The translations under genes and the position numbers were made by a program. The notes under the pieces are model-generated. The model was not told the origin of the DNA. It did not search any database and worked only from the letters and a program-made list of their open reading frames with translations. A DNA stretch of 64,000 bases from Typhlomys cinereus (lineage: Eukaryota; Chordata; Mammalia; Rodentia; Platacanthomyidae): positions 9,239,634-9,303,633 of the forward strand of contig JALPQD010000016.1 in NCBI GenBank assembly GCA_023101885.1, written 5' to 3'. Numbering within the stretch: the first letter of the stretch is position 1; each line of letters starts with the position of its first letter. Positions 36,980 through 48,420 of this stretch are shown here, piece by piece.

Positions 36980-38016
36980 CTAGATACGCTTGTTTTTTTC
37001 TTCAAGTTTGAGTATGATTTTTAGCATTTTTTGAAGGCCTGGTTTGTATCCCTTCAAGTTGTCTTTGTGCTGGAAAATTTTTCTTTCTCCCTCAATTGTG
37101 ACAGTTAGTTTTGCCAGGTATATCAGTCTGGGTTGGCATGTTTGATCGTTTAATACTTGAAGTATGTCTCTCCAAGCTCTTCTTCCTTTTACTGTTCCAT
37201 TGAGTAGTCATTTGTTATTTTAATAGGTTTACCTTTAAAAGTGACTTGCTTTTTTTTCTTGACGCTCTCAGCAACTTTTCTTTGTCTTGAAAGTGGAGTG
37301 TTTTGACTATTATTTGCCATGGCGATTTTCTATTTTGGTCATATCTGTTTGGAGTGAGAAATGCCTCTTGTATTTGGATGGGCCTCTCATTCTTTAGTTG
37401 AGGGAAGTTTTCATTTATGATAATTTGAAAAAATTTCCTCAGGTGTGGTATTTTGAGATTCTTGCTCTGGTATTCCATGAATGCGCATGTTAGGCTTCTT
37501 CAGGGTGTCCCATATCTCTTGAATGTTCCTTTCAAGTATCTTTTTGGGTTTAACAATCTCTTCCATTGAGCTGGTTAATTCTCCCACTTTGTCTTCAAGA
37601 TCTGAAATTCTATTTTCTGCTTCATTAGAGTTCTGCTGATAAGACTCTCTGTTGAGCTTTGGGTTGTAGATAACTTGTGTTTTAAGTTCAATTTTAAAGT
37701 CTGCCTGAGACTGTTTTAACTGCTTTATGCCTACTTTTGTTTCTTGAACTGTTTTTCTCAACTCCTCCAAGTGCCTGTTGTGTTCCTGTTCAAAGTGGTT
37801 GATGCAGTTGTTTAACTCCTCTTGGATTTCCTCTTTCATAGTATTAATCATAGTAATGATCATAGTATGAAAGTCGTTATCTTGGGTCTGGTTTTCTTGG
37901 CTGTTTTCAGTGAGTTTGTACTGGTTGGAATCCATCATTATGGGGTTAATTCTTTCGGTGGGACATTGGCCTTCTTGGGTTTTGTTTCTCATGGATCTGC
38001 ACTTTGACTTGGGCAT
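36980..38016 (-). pseudogene. LINE-1 ORF1 (RNA-binding chaperone), frameshifted
   Basis: ORF1p forms a coiled-coil trimer that coats L1 RNA. The start at 38016 opens a 201-codon frame with an N-terminal basic segment, a Glu/Lys/Gln-rich coiled coil (about residues 55-155, ending ENRISDLEDKVGEL) and the start of the RRM (MRIHGIPEQESQN). A second frame (37478-37215) continues with FFQIIINENFPQLK and PIQIQEAF. A third carries the C-terminal domain (RRAWRDILQVLNDQ, near 37190-37150) and stops at 36980. The total, about 1,037 nt or 346 codons, is normal for rodent ORF1, but at least two frame changes break it. Confidence 0.88.
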
Positions 38017-38824
38017 TGTTGTTTTGTTTCTTAGGACCTTTCAGTTATCTGTGTTTTTGACTGAACTGATTTAGTTGGTGTTATTACACTTGGGCAGTTA
38101 TTAATAGTGCTTGCCTTGGATTGGGTACATTTGTCTTTTGTTATTGTTATTTCCTAGATGAGGCTATTGGGCTGTTAGTACATCAGTTAAGTCAGGTTAA
38201 GTAGACAGGGGGTGAATATTAGTATGGTAGTGCACTTTTGCAATTTAGTATCTTGGTGATATGTGAGAGTGAGTGGTGTATTCCCTGGAGTTGTATGTTT
38301 TTGGGGTGGCCGTATGGGAAAAGTTGATCTATAGCAATTAATACTAGAAAGGAACAATAAGGTTAAAAAAAAGGAGGTTTACTTATCTTTGGGCTGGATG
38401 TGAAGAATCTCTCCCATGTGATAGGATGATTGTAGAGGGCTTCAGTTGTATGGCCTTTGTCCCTTAGAGTTTTGCTTGAGTTTCCTTTGGAGTCTATTGA
38501 ATTCTTAGCAGTGTGTCTTCCGTGGACCACGTGCTTGGGTCCCCGGTGGGCCGAAGAGGCAGAGGGGCTGATGTTGACGGCAGAATTCTTCACCTGTGAC
38601 CTGGGACTTGGCTTAGTGGCCCACCCAAACTCCAGGGATGGAGGAATATGAGCAAGTCCTGTCTGATTGGGAGGACAGGTGGGCGGGAGGAAGAAAGGGC
38701 CTGGGGCCTGGGGCATGGCCCAGGCAAAAACTGGAGGCAGCCTGGGTGCCCCTGAGACCCGGGGCCACCTGGGGGGGCTGGGCAAACTCACCTGGTATGG
38801 AGGAGTGGGAGCAGCAGTGGGCTA
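38017..38824 (-). promoter_or_regulatory. LINE-1 5' UTR with GC-rich promoter region
   Basis: About 0.8 kb upstream of ORF1. 38510-38790 is the most GC-rich stretch of the window and holds a cluster of CpGs (for example near CCACGTGC and CCCGGTGGGCCG). L1 5' UTRs carry internal Pol II promoters, so promoter function is inferred from position. No tandem monomers like those of mouse L1 are visible. Open frames on both strands here are high-GC artefacts. Confidence 0.65.
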
Positions 38825-38837
38825 CCTGTTTCTTCTT

Positions 38838-38990
38838 ATAAGGAAATTGGTCCCATATGGGAGTCTATTCTTAAGACCTCTTCTCAACTTTGATGCTTGC
38901 TAAAATCTTTATATCCAAGTACTAATCACATTTTCAAGTTACAGCTTCAGCATATTGAATTTAGGGGAGTAACCAATCTATAGTAGCCCC
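38838..38990 (-). mobile_element. Ancient MaLR-like LTR fragment
   Basis: 'cttataaggaaattggtccc', 'aagacctcttctcaacttt', then a segment ending 'agcatattgaatttagggg' follow the order of the reverse complement of old MLT-type LTRs. The L1 appears to interrupt it. The other half is not clear left of 32019. Confidence 0.5.
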
Positions 38991-39344
38991 TATAATTTAA
39001 TATATCACTGATTTTTATCTCACCAATAAACTGTTTTTAATCCCAATTATTAGATTTCATATTCATGATTTCATATTCATGATTGTGTATGTGTGTTAAT
39101 AGGCATGGAACAATAAAACAAAAGCAGCTTAAATCTCTGAGCTAGAATATAGACCATCTTCCTGGAACATTGATTGGAACGTTGTCTTTGTATGAGCAAG
39201 ATATGAATGCTGTATTAAGTCCTCTCAACCACAACCTTACTTACCTTGCTTGTGCCTAACAGATAATTCAATGCATAAGCATGTCTTTTCCTTAAATGAA
39301 TGTTTAGAAGTTTGGACTCTCCTCTATACCATTAAACTTTTAAC
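38991..39344. other. Unique AT-rich DNA
   Basis: Only a small 14-bp tandem pair (GATTTCATATTCAT, about 39053-39080) stands out. Confidence 0.5.
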
Positions 39345-39694
39345 TGTGAGTGTTAATTTTGATTAATCAGTTTGGCATGATCTAAAGTCACCTACAGGAC
39401 AAACCAATAGCCATGTTTAAGAGGTAGTTTCTAGACTGAGTTAATTCAAGGGGAAGGACCCCCATTAACTGTTGGTAGCCTCAACTGAATTATATAAGGG
39501 AGCAAGCTTTCTGAGCACCACTATCTATTTCTCTACTTTATATTTAACATGACCAGCTGCCTAATGCTCTTTTATATATGAGTTTCCTGACATGACTAAT
39601 TGTATCCACAAACACTGGGCCAAAATAAACACTGCTTTTTTAAGTTGTTTCTCTCAGGTATTTTGTCATAGCCACAAGAGAAGCAACTAAGACA
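39345..39694 (+). mobile_element. ORR1-like solo LTR
   Basis: 350 bp from TGTGAGTGTTAATTTT to AGCAACTAAGACA, with 'agtttggcatgatctaaag', 'aaggacccccattaac', 'accagctgcctaatg', AAATAAACACTGC and 'caggtattttgtcatagcc'. These are ORR1 landmarks, including the polyadenylation AATAAA. It is one of the better-preserved LTRs here. Confidence 0.8.
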
Positions 39695-40167
39695 GTTTAT
39701 TAATACCAAGACATTGCCTGTGATTATTCTGACCATGTAGTTTACAGGCCTTTGAAACTGATTTGTAGAATGAATGTGGAAGAGTTTAAAACTTTGGGTT
39801 GTAAATGTCCTCAAGCTTTGTAAACAGATGTACCAAGCCTTTCTTGTGTCAGTTTAGAAGACTAGAATGCAGTAGGAAACGTAGACCAAACATGGAAGTC
39901 TAGCTCATAGAGTTTCTGGGTCACAAGCCACTGTGTTAAAGTTTTGCCAAGAGTCATACTGCATTTTGCCCCTGTCCTGAACACTTGAGTAAGGCTGAAC
40001 TGAAACCTAATGGACTAATTTGCTGGCAGAGGAAATCTCAGTCCCTAGATAGCCTTCAGGCTGTGCCACAACTACTGCTCAGCGTTTTTAATCCAGCTCT
40101 ACTTAGAAAGACAACAACTAGAGCAAAAAGTGCTGTTTGGTGGTGAAAGGTAGGATCCCCCCCAGTT

Positions 40168-40212
40168 CATTTTCTTTTTTTTTAATATTTATTTATTCAA
40201 TTGTACGTGTGT

Positions 40213-40253
<41 letters not shown>

Positions 40254-40472
40254 ACTACGGGCGAATTGGGTGAACCACCATGGACTGCCTCCACCTCCTC
40301 CTTGTTTACTCTGCCCTGGGATTCACAGGCTCCACCCCACCAGGACCAGAAACGCAAGCCGCCCCCGCTTCTGCCCGGCATCTATACGTGGGGTCTAGGA
40401 TCCAACCTCAGGACCTTTTGTCTGCAAGGCAGAGGCTTAACCCCTGAGCTACCTCTCCAGCCCCCCATTTTC
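40168..40472 (-). mobile_element. Composite (CA)n SINE, copy 1
   Basis: The element (about 40175-40465) reads right to left: tRNA-like head (GGGGCTGGAGAGGTAGCTCA on minus), B-box region, GC-rich body, CA array, 'caattgaataaata' and A-rich tail. The head resembles B2, but the body is unfamiliar. Flanking CATTTTC at 40168-40174 and 40466-40472 is a possible short duplication. Length is about 290 bp. Open frames across it occur because the family body happens to lack stops. Confidence 0.85.
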
Positions 40473-40524
40473 AAATATCTTAAAAGTTACTTTTTGGGTG
40501 TTTTAAAAGAGAGACTGGATTTTC

Positions 40525-40582
<58 letters not shown>
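40525..40582. repeat. (TATC)n tetranucleotide microsatellite
   Basis: About 14 perfect TATC units followed by an AGA-rich purine stretch, attached to the tail side of a minus-strand B3A-like SINE. Confidence 0.95.
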
Positions 40583-40649
40583 CAGAGAGAAAGAGTGGGA
40601 AAGAAAGAAAGAATGAAAGAAAATACGCATTCTTTCCATAGTACAGGAG

Positions 40650-40772
40650 AGGTCATAATACAGCTTTTAGATGTCAGTTCCCTCTTTCCAACCTGTGGGC
40701 TTCCAAAGATCCAACTCAGATGCCAGATTTGTGAGTGGTAAACTTATCCACTGACTTATCTCACCACTTTGA
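40650..40772 (-). mobile_element. B3A-like SINE fragment
   Basis: 'agatgtcagttccctctttc', 'gtgggcttccaaagatcc' and 'ccactgacttatctcaccac' are reversed B3A body and head. The tail side runs into the TATC array, consistent with tail-born repeat growth. Confidence 0.65.
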
Positions 40773-43200
40773 AAACTGAATTTTTAAAAGTGGTAGAAAT
40801 TTATAATAAATTTCAGTGACTTATACTATTTTTTTCAGGTAACAAATTACGGTAGTTGTCTGAGCTTGGTGTGAAAGTTGTCAGTTCAGAAGAATATAGA
40901 AGGATGGGAATTCTGATTCTGGTGATATAAATTTTTGGAAAAATTTTAAGACATTTCTTAGAGTTTTCTGCTCGTTTTCTCATCCTTCCAAAGAGAAAAT
41001 GAATGGCGTCCCAACTGTAATCCACATTTGTCCTGCTGTGAATGTCAGATGAAGGTGAGGAAATGTTAAGACATTATATATTGTATTTTAATTTTCCAGT
41101 CAATAGATTTAATTTTGTTATCTATGATTTTATAATAACTAGGATATCTTCAGTTCGATTTTGAACAACAGGTACCGTCCTTTGGTGATGGTGTACATTT
41201 TTTTCCTGCTTCAGAATAAGGACTCACAAACTAATATATGGAAATTCCAGCTTTTTCGAAAAAAATTTAGAGCCTTGTTGATAATAATAATTAAAATTCA
41301 ATCAAAGAAAAATAGTTCATCTTGTTACACCTGTGAAAAATGGGATTTAATTGAAGAACGAATGTGTTAATAATTGGAAAATTAATGAACAATATTCAGT
41401 TTTCATGATTCAAAAAATTGTCTTCACTTATTTGTTTGTTTATACAGCTTCCAAAGTTATCACAACCTCCAGGAGATTAATTGCAGCAAGCTTGCCTTGA
41501 TCATCTAAATATTTTATAAAAGTTATTTAAAAAAAATACTGACAGAGGGCACCCTGATTCTTCTGCATTGCAATGGTTTTTGTTTTGATGCACAACACTT
41601 ATTTAAGCATAGATTTAAAGTAAAAAAAAGATGAACAAATAATCCTAAGGATCAAATGTGGAATTCTTTATCATGAATATCTACCTAGTCTCTTATTTTC
41701 ATCATTAATGTCTCATGCTCTTAGTTGTACCATTTACATGAAATCTACAAGGGAACAGAGACATAGTTCTTTGTTATTCAGGTAACAAACAAGCAAAAGC
41801 AAGGGATTCAGAGCCTAGCAGTTTTAAGTCATCATTCCTGAACTTACCATTACAAAGAAAAGTTGGTATTTCAGTCTTTCAATACTTTCCCTCATCAATT
41901 TTCTTTCTTCCAAACCTCAGTATAATTTGAAAAAGGAGAGAGCCTTTTCTAATTGTTCTCACAAAGAGCCACCCATATTTTCTTGGGAAACAGCTAGCTG
42001 CATTTGTGTCTGTCTGAAATCCCCCACATGGATGGCCATTTATAACTGATCAGAGACCTGAGATTTTTTTCCTGGTCAAACCCTGACGACTGCTGTGTGA
42101 TAGCTTTTCTGCCAAGCCTTTTCAAAATCTGTTTATGTGCAAAATCATCAAATATAGTTGCCTTCTGAATGAATTACACTTTTGACTTTGTTTTGGTCAG
42201 TTTGCAAATGCCTTTCTGGAACTATAATCTTCTCTGTGTAATTTATGTCAGGAAAGATTATATCTTATTTCGCATGCTAGGATTTCTTTACAATTATTTA
42301 TTATTCATGTTACGTCTTAAACTGGTGCTGGTCTATGCAGATTTTAAATGTGTTTGTCATATACCATTAGTCACTGTGTGAAATCTCTCAGTAATAGTTA
42401 GCCCTTAAATTTTCTGCTGCTAAGGAGAATTTAACACTGATTGATGGCAGATCACTTAGCTGGTTGGCAGACTTTCCAATTTACGGTGGGGAAATTGCTC
42501 TTTTCTCTTTGTTCATTCCTTCTGCTGCGTGTGCTCAGCAGTAAGACATATGTGCCAGACTGCACACGAGAAGCAGCAAGGGATTGGCAATACGGCTTGT
42601 CTTTTTTACAATTATGATTTTATCAGTTTCTCAAACTGTATGGGGAATGTCAAATATCTTGGATGACATTCTTCCATTATCAGAGGCAGCTTATTTATGT
42701 ATCCCTTTTCCTCTGATTTCTCAAATTGCCTGCAAGCCTATCATCTCTTGCATGACAAACTGGCCCTGAGCCAGGAAGAAAGACTAGTTGTTGCAGTATT
42801 CAGAAGTCTCAGGTATCTTGCTTTGGGGGTTACAGAAGAGCTCTACTTTCAATTCCATCATTTTCTTACCATATATGGTGAGGAAAAGCAGCTCTCTATA
42901 ATATTGTTTTGGATGCATTAGTGAGCAAATATATTGGCAGCAAGTAGCATAAAATTCAGCCTTGATTAACTTAAACAAATGGCTGCATAGTCTCCTCAAA
43001 TAACAAAAGATTTCAAAGTAGGGACTTTCTCTTACTGGCTTCAGTGCTGTTGATTATGTTCCGTGATGCTGGTTTTCCTCACCTTTATTGCTGCTGTTAA
43101 AAACATTACCTTGTTCTTTATGAATATATAATGGATACCTTACCTTCAGGCATATTGCTAGAAAGGGGAAATGGTTAAAAGTCAAAAAAGTGTTTGTCTT
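40773..43200. other. Unique AT-rich DNA
   Basis: 2.4 kb with no gene or confident repeat. A 61-codon frame at 42584 begins with a signal-peptide-like hydrophobic stretch, but no conserved domain or expression signal supports it. Confidence 0.45.
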
Positions 43201-43213
43201 TACTTTTTTACTT

Positions 43214-43441
43214 TCTTTCTTTCTCTTTTTGCTTTTTTAGGCAGGATCTCACATATTCCAACTTGTCTGTGAACTCAATATGTAGCCAAGGATTACCTTG
43301 AACTTTTAACTTCTTACTCATCTTGGTGCTGGTATTGGAGGTATGTGAAATCATGTCTGGTTTATGTGGTGCTGGGAATCAGATCCTAGGCTTCATATAT
43401 GCTAGACAAACACTGTATCAACTAAGTTACATCTCAGACCT
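43214..43441 (-). mobile_element. B4 SINE (ID head fused to B1)
   Basis: The plus strand reads the reversed B1 part first ('aggcaggatctcacatattc', 'aatatgtagccaaggattac'), then the reversed ID head ('tgctgggaatcagatcctag', 'tagacaaacactgtatc'). That order defines the rodent B4 family. A CT-rich run (43205-43225) is the reversed A/G-rich tail. Confidence 0.85.
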
Positions 43442-43994
43442 AAAGCTTTACTCTCAAGTTTTATCTGTGTGTTTAGCAGAACTATAAGAACTTTCAATGC
43501 CTTGATGACCATGAAAATGATATATTTTCAATTTTTAGATTAATTAGTATCTAAGAATGGGATGGTCATAATTTCAGTCCTGGAGGATCCTACAATGTCA
43601 AATCTATTTGTACTCTTAAGGTCTTCTAGACCCATATTTCCATCATAATTCTACTGCTAAATTCCTACCTCCATTTGATGTAGGATATAATCTATTAACT
43701 ATCTCATATTTAACATGCTATAAGCAATGGTTTTGCTTTCTCTATTTCTAAACCTAGTAAGTGCTTTGACATAATAAATGTATGGAAATATTTGAAAATT
43801 TCCACTTTCTTTCAGAGTTTAAACTCTTTCCAATAGTTAATAATCTTATACGTTCGTTTATCTTGAATTTTAGCACTATCCTTTAAATATGTTTTATATG
43901 ATAGTTCAAATGAACTGCTCTTGTTCTTATATAGCAATTAATAATAATGCAATGAAATACATAGAATTAATTGCTACTCACTAAATATTTTCTG

Positions 43995-44125
43995 TATCAT
44001 AGGCCCTTGTGCTAAATTATGCACTGTGTCATTCTATTCTCTATACAAAAATATGAAATAGCACCTATATCTTCCAGATGAGAATGCTAAGGCTTAGAGT
44101 TCTTGAGGAGCTCATCTGTAAAAGG
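43995..44125 (-). mobile_element. MIR-like ancient SINE fragment
   Basis: 'gcccttgtgctaaattatgc', then 'cttccagatgagaatgcta', 'aggcttagag' follow the order of a reversed MIR ('tgtgctaagtgctt', 'acagatgaggaaactgaggc'). Diverged; by eye. Confidence 0.5.
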
Positions 44126-44203
44126 TGTTTCTTAATTATCTGCTATCCACTTGCAAAGTCACTGTCACTGAATTGCTTTCTGGTCTTTCTCAGATAGAGT
44201 AGG

Positions 44204-44594
44204 TGTCTTGATCTGAATGTATCATCTGCCACAGACTCATGCATTTAAATTCTTAGCTGTTAGTGTTTGGGAAGGTTATGGCACTTTTGAGAGATGGAGT
44301 TTTGCTGAAGGATGGCAGACCATAGGAAGCAGACCTTGAAGGTGGATAGGCCTGCTCTGCTTCCTTTAGTAGTAGGCTCTAGCATTCTGCTCTTGTATTT
44401 GTGGCTTGTCTTCTCTACTTCCATGATAGCTGCAGTGATGTGAGCTGCCTCCAGTTTCTGCCGCCTGCCATGCCTTTCCTCCCCTAATGGACTATAACCA
44501 CTTTGGAACCATAAGGCAAATAAATCATTTCTTTCTACATTAAGCTCATTATTTGAGTGTTATCTCACAGCAGCAGAGAAGAGTAACTACAACA
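44204..44594 (+). mobile_element. MT-like solo LTR
   Basis: 391 bp from TGTCTTGATCTGAATG to ACTACAACA, with 'gtttgggaaggttatgg', 'gaccttgaaggtggat', 'gatgtgagctgcctccag', 'tggactataacc' and AAATAAATC. These match rodent MT LTR order and length. Open frames crossing its right edge are chance. Confidence 0.8.
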
Positions 44595-45898
44595 GTGGAC
44601 AATGCATTCAGGACACATCTGGAAACCTGTGCCTTTTCTCTCTCTTGATATTCTTCATCAACAGAACCAGCAATTCACAGGATTCAGGACATGGAAAGAT
44701 TTTCTGAAAATGAAAAGTGACAAACATTTCCACGAGCTTCCATGCTTGGAACAAATGATGCCAAAAGAAGTCAATGTGTATATTACAATGCTATACACTA
44801 TTAATATGCTGTCCTTTGAGTTTGAGACACTTTATATCCTGTGTATTCAGACCTATTTCTGTACAGCTCTAATGTCCTGACAGGGACTGCAAGATGAGCT
44901 TTGATTACCATTATGTCATAGATGTATGAGTCATTGCTCAGATCTCTCCCTGTAGAGCCTGATGCTGTCCTGATAGTCTAGCAACTGCCCTGTACTTTTT
45001 CCATCAATTGTTCTGAGCTAACAGATGTGTATAGTTGGGCAGTATCCCATTCTTCTTTAAGTAGAAACAGAACATAACCATTGTGTGAATAGAACTTTAT
45101 GAACTCTTTTTATTTAACATTGCTTATTATTTAACTGATTCATTTAGCAAATATTTCATGACCATTAAGTATGTATTAGGAATTTTTTTGGTAATAAGAA
45201 TAAATCAGTAAATTAAACAGATGAATATTAGTATCTTTGAGGACCAAATATCTATTCAAGCTCATTGTCTTATTGAAATACTTACATGATTACAAATATA
45301 TTAAGTGCCACCTTCTCTGTTAAATAATTTTATTATCTTACCTACATCTGAACTCACAACTTCATGCTGTAACTAACTCAAATCAGCTCACGAAAACTGA
45401 TTGAACCGTAAGTTAGAGAAATTAGTCACAAAAGTGTAAAATGCTCCAAAAGCAGTCCACTTAACAATTACAAATGTAAGGAAACACTTTACAAAGTTTT
45501 TACTATGAAGATGATTTCCTTTTTGTGCATAATTTGTGCAAATGAATATTTCTTTCCTGTAAGAAACAAACTGTATAACAGTGCATTTTTAGGCATAAGT
45601 ATCTATGTCTGGCTCCAGTATGGTCAAGTTAATATATAAATACTTTGGAAACACAGAAGTTCAAATTAGTGAAAAAAATCCAAGGTTCTCATGCAACCAT
45701 TTTTCAGCTAGGTCTTCAGTTTTTCTACTTTCATCAATTAGTTAGTTCAACTGTCTGTTCTTACTCCCAGTATACATCATCTGTTGCTCAGACTTACATC
45801 TGACAGGACTGGAGAAAATAAAGCACAGAAGGTAGGAAATGCTACCATTGTCATGTTGATATTTACAATACACAATGAAGTGAGGTTGCCATTCAGGA
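44595..45898. other. Unique AT-rich DNA
   Basis: No gene or confident repeat. A 92-codon frame (44602-44880) starts in LTR-flanking sequence and has no domain. Confidence 0.45.
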
Positions 45899-46004
45899 TG
45901 GCCTGCACTTCTGGTCCTGGTGGGCGGAACCTGTGAATCCCGGGACAGAGTAAACAAGGAGGAGGTAGAGGCGATCCATGGTGGTTCTCGAATTCGTTCG
46001 TGGT

Positions 46005-46042
<38 letters not shown>

Positions 46043-46062
46043 TGAATAAATTAAAAAAAAGA
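45899..46062 (+). mobile_element. Composite (CA)n SINE, copy 2 (5'-truncated)
   Basis: Begins inside the family body at 'ggcctgcacttctggtcctg' and lacks the tRNA-like head. It continues with 'aatcccgggacagagtaaac', 'tccatggtggttctcg', the CA array at 46007-46040, 'caattgaataaatt' and an A-rich tail. 5' truncation is what L1-type reverse transcription would give. No clear duplication is visible. Confidence 0.85.
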
Positions 46063-46690
46063 ATGGCTCTACAGTCTCCTCTCTTGAATTTTCAAACCTA
46101 TTGTTAAACTTGCCGTGGTTTAAAATGATTGCAATAAACTTATAATTAAAATATAATAAAACTAATGCTAGCTGTGTTTGGGATTTTACTTTTGCAATTT
46201 CATGAGAATGGTGTATATACGGTGTAGCAGGATGCCCCATGTTCAATGATAGGACATTGAAATTCAGTGTGACAGTTGGTTCACACCAAGAAAAACAGCA
46301 AATACTATAAATTGTGACCTTTGAGTATTCTAGGGAATCAGCTATTAAGCATTTGCCAACATACTGTTTGGTCCCCTACCATTGCATCCCTGTGTTTTAT
46401 TAATGTTTCTGTCTTTATTTTTAATACTCATATTCACCAGTTTTCTGCCCCACATTTGCTTAGCATGTATTGAGTAGTAGGTATTGAAGAAGCACAGGAT
46501 TCAGAAATGAGGACAGTATTGTCTTTGACCTCCAGTAACTTAAAATCTGAGTCAAATAAATGTAGAAATAATTGGGTTACAAGGTAATGGATGCTATTTT
46601 TAAGTTCTTTTATTCTTTAACACTTCCACAAATACACCAAATCTATGTTTTAAGCCCTTTCTACCCATTCCTAATTCTGTGCTTTACTAT
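46063..46690. other. Unique AT-rich DNA with possible old repeat
   Basis: 46480-46600 vaguely resembles an old mammalian interspersed repeat, but I cannot name it. Otherwise nothing recognised. Confidence 0.35.
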
Positions 46691-46699
46691 CTAGTCTCC

Positions 46700-46990
46700 C
46701 TCCCATTTTCATGTATGAACCACTGGTTTTCATCTGGGATACTTGGATTGGAAGGTGGTCTGAGTGCTTATGAACACATGGATGACTTATCTGTGGGTAA
46801 ATCATTAAGTAAAGAAGCGCCCTTTCTTCTGTCTGCCATTAACCTTCAGTAGTCTCCAGAGAGGTGTAGTATCTCTTCTATGGTGAAATATTGATAGGAC
46901 ATTTATTGTTCAAGTCTTGTGGACACGAGTATCTCTGTAGTGTTATTGAATATGGAAGCCTTGCCTAGAGGAAGAGTTTCACAAAAGCTC
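46700..46990 (-). mobile_element. Old rodent L1 (Lx-like) 3' UTR remnant
   Basis: 'ttatctgtgggtaaatcatt', 'ctgccattaaccttcagtag', 'ctcttctatggtgaaatatt' match the reversed order of Lx-type L1 3' UTRs and the related block at 9165-9700. Confidence 0.5.
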
Positions 46991-47226
46991 CAAGACCTGA
47001 CTGTCCAGGTGGTCTGTACATTGTAATTGCTCTGTATACTTTTGCTGTGTATACTTTCAGGGGAATTCTGGAACACAAGATTTCAGAATTAATACAACAG
47101 CCCATCCCACTCGATTAAAAGAAGAAATTTCAATCAGTTGTGCAATTCATTAAAGCAAAAATATGTCAAGTCTCCCCTTTAAGAGGCCATATATTGATTG
47201 GGGGGAAAGAAAGGAGGGAGAAAAAG

Positions 47227-47260
<34 letters not shown>

Positions 47261-48386
47261 TTATGAATAGATCTGAAAGAAGAAGGCAGAAATCCTTAAA
47301 TACTTGGATCAGAAATGGCTGCTCTGGAAAATGAGAATGTGTAGAAGAGCCACTTAATAGTATTCAATACTAGTTAGTTGATCTATAACAAGGACAGAAA
47401 GAGTATTAAATCTTGGTCAATAAACATTAGAAACTGTCAGGATATCCATGTTGTGTAGCTAGATGGATGAGAGCCTCCAAGTTTCCCAATGGAAAACTCT
47501 CCTTCCTTGAATCACATTCACAATGCATCTATCCGATTACCACGTGGCTAATGACTTAATTCATTTTCCAACAAGGAAAGTATCTAACTTAGGCAGAATT
47601 TAATTAAATCCCTACAAAATATCAGGCAATACTATGGTTGAGAGCATGTTAGTGATGGACAATCGAATTTCTCACTGTGCATGGATAAGTTGTCTTTCTG
47701 AACTTATGCATCAATGGTGACCATGGGTTGCCTCCCCAACGTCTGTCCCAGAATCATCCATTCCTAACTGTTTTCTTTGAATTGACAGAAGTGTTGCTAA
47801 ATCTGCAGGACCAGCTTGGATTCTGAGTTGCAATAATGAGTGTGATTTCAGTGAAGCCTTCTTGAAGGCAGCCAGTCAGCCTTTCTTGGACACCTTTGTT
47901 CTATATCAAATTTTTAGGGGAAGTTTTATCATTTCTATGACTTGGAGACTGGTAAATCTGAATGCTAAATTACATTGAAAATCTATTGAGTTTGGGATTG
48001 TCTTGACAATTTCAAAACAAAGTAGGTCCTGAAAAAATTCATTGAACATGAAATATAATAATCACCACTGCAGCTATTTCTTAGTAAGATTTTTTCTTCA
48101 ATAATCACCTTGTGGACTCTTAAATTATTATTTTTGCCACATATTTTTTGCAGAGAAGTGAAATCATTTTATTTAACATAGCATCATCACTCAGTAAGTT
48201 TTATTCCCAACTGCTTCATTTTTCTTCATAATTCCATATACTCAAAGTTATTTGTGTTCTGCTTCTTTCAAAAAGCAAACTCTCTGAGGACAGGAACTTT
48301 GTTTCTTTTCTACTTCCATCTTCATTGTGGGCAGTTATTTGGGGAACCATTTATTTGGTTTAATGGATGAACTTAAAGTTATATTC
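46991..48386. other. Unique DNA with GA tract
   Basis: A GA-rich purine tract lies at 47203-47260. The rest shows no gene or confident repeat. Confidence 0.45.
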
Positions 48387-48420
48387 AATTAATTAATATA
48401 AATTATTATATTAATTAATT
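48387..48420. other. AT-only palindrome (potential cruciform)
   Basis: Perfect 14-bp arms (AATTAATTAATATA at 48387-48400, its complement at 48407-48420) around a 6-bp loop. All A/T. Confidence 0.85.

Larger units (their letters stand above)
32019..38837 (-). mobile_element. Near full-length, inactivated LINE-1
   Basis: An autonomous non-LTR retrotransposon of about 6.8 kb read right to left: GC-rich 5' UTR (about 38824-38017), ORF1 (38016-36980), 77-nt spacer, ORF2 (36902-33098), 3' UTR with a G-rich tract, and A/(AAT)n tail at 32032-32105. The flanks CCTGGTTCTTTTT (32019-32031) and CCTGTTTCTTCTT (38825-38837) match at 11 of 13 bases, so a decayed target-site duplication is plausible. Sequence right of it (38838-38990) resembles an old reverse-oriented MaLR LTR, which it may have entered. 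Both ORFs are broken, so the copy cannot move autonomously. It is the only element here retaining protein-coding domains. Confidence 0.92.

Noticed and set aside
38363..38903. Open frames on both strands of the L1 5' UTR, including antisense frames reminiscent of primate ORF0
   Set aside because: High GC content removes stops. ORF0 is described in primate L1s and no similarity is visible here.
40137..40616. Open frames encoding Val-Cys runs followed by Pro-rich sequence at each composite SINE (also 45777-46246, 56949-57325, 60494-60756, 61803-62094)
   Set aside because: They are translations of the CA/TG array and the stop-poor SINE body. Their similarity to each other reflects the shared SINE, not a protein family.
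42584..42769. 61-codon frame starting with a signal-peptide-like hydrophobic segment
   Set aside because: Nothing recognisable follows the hydrophobic part and an overlapping frame reads the same DNA. No splice or promoter context supports a gene.
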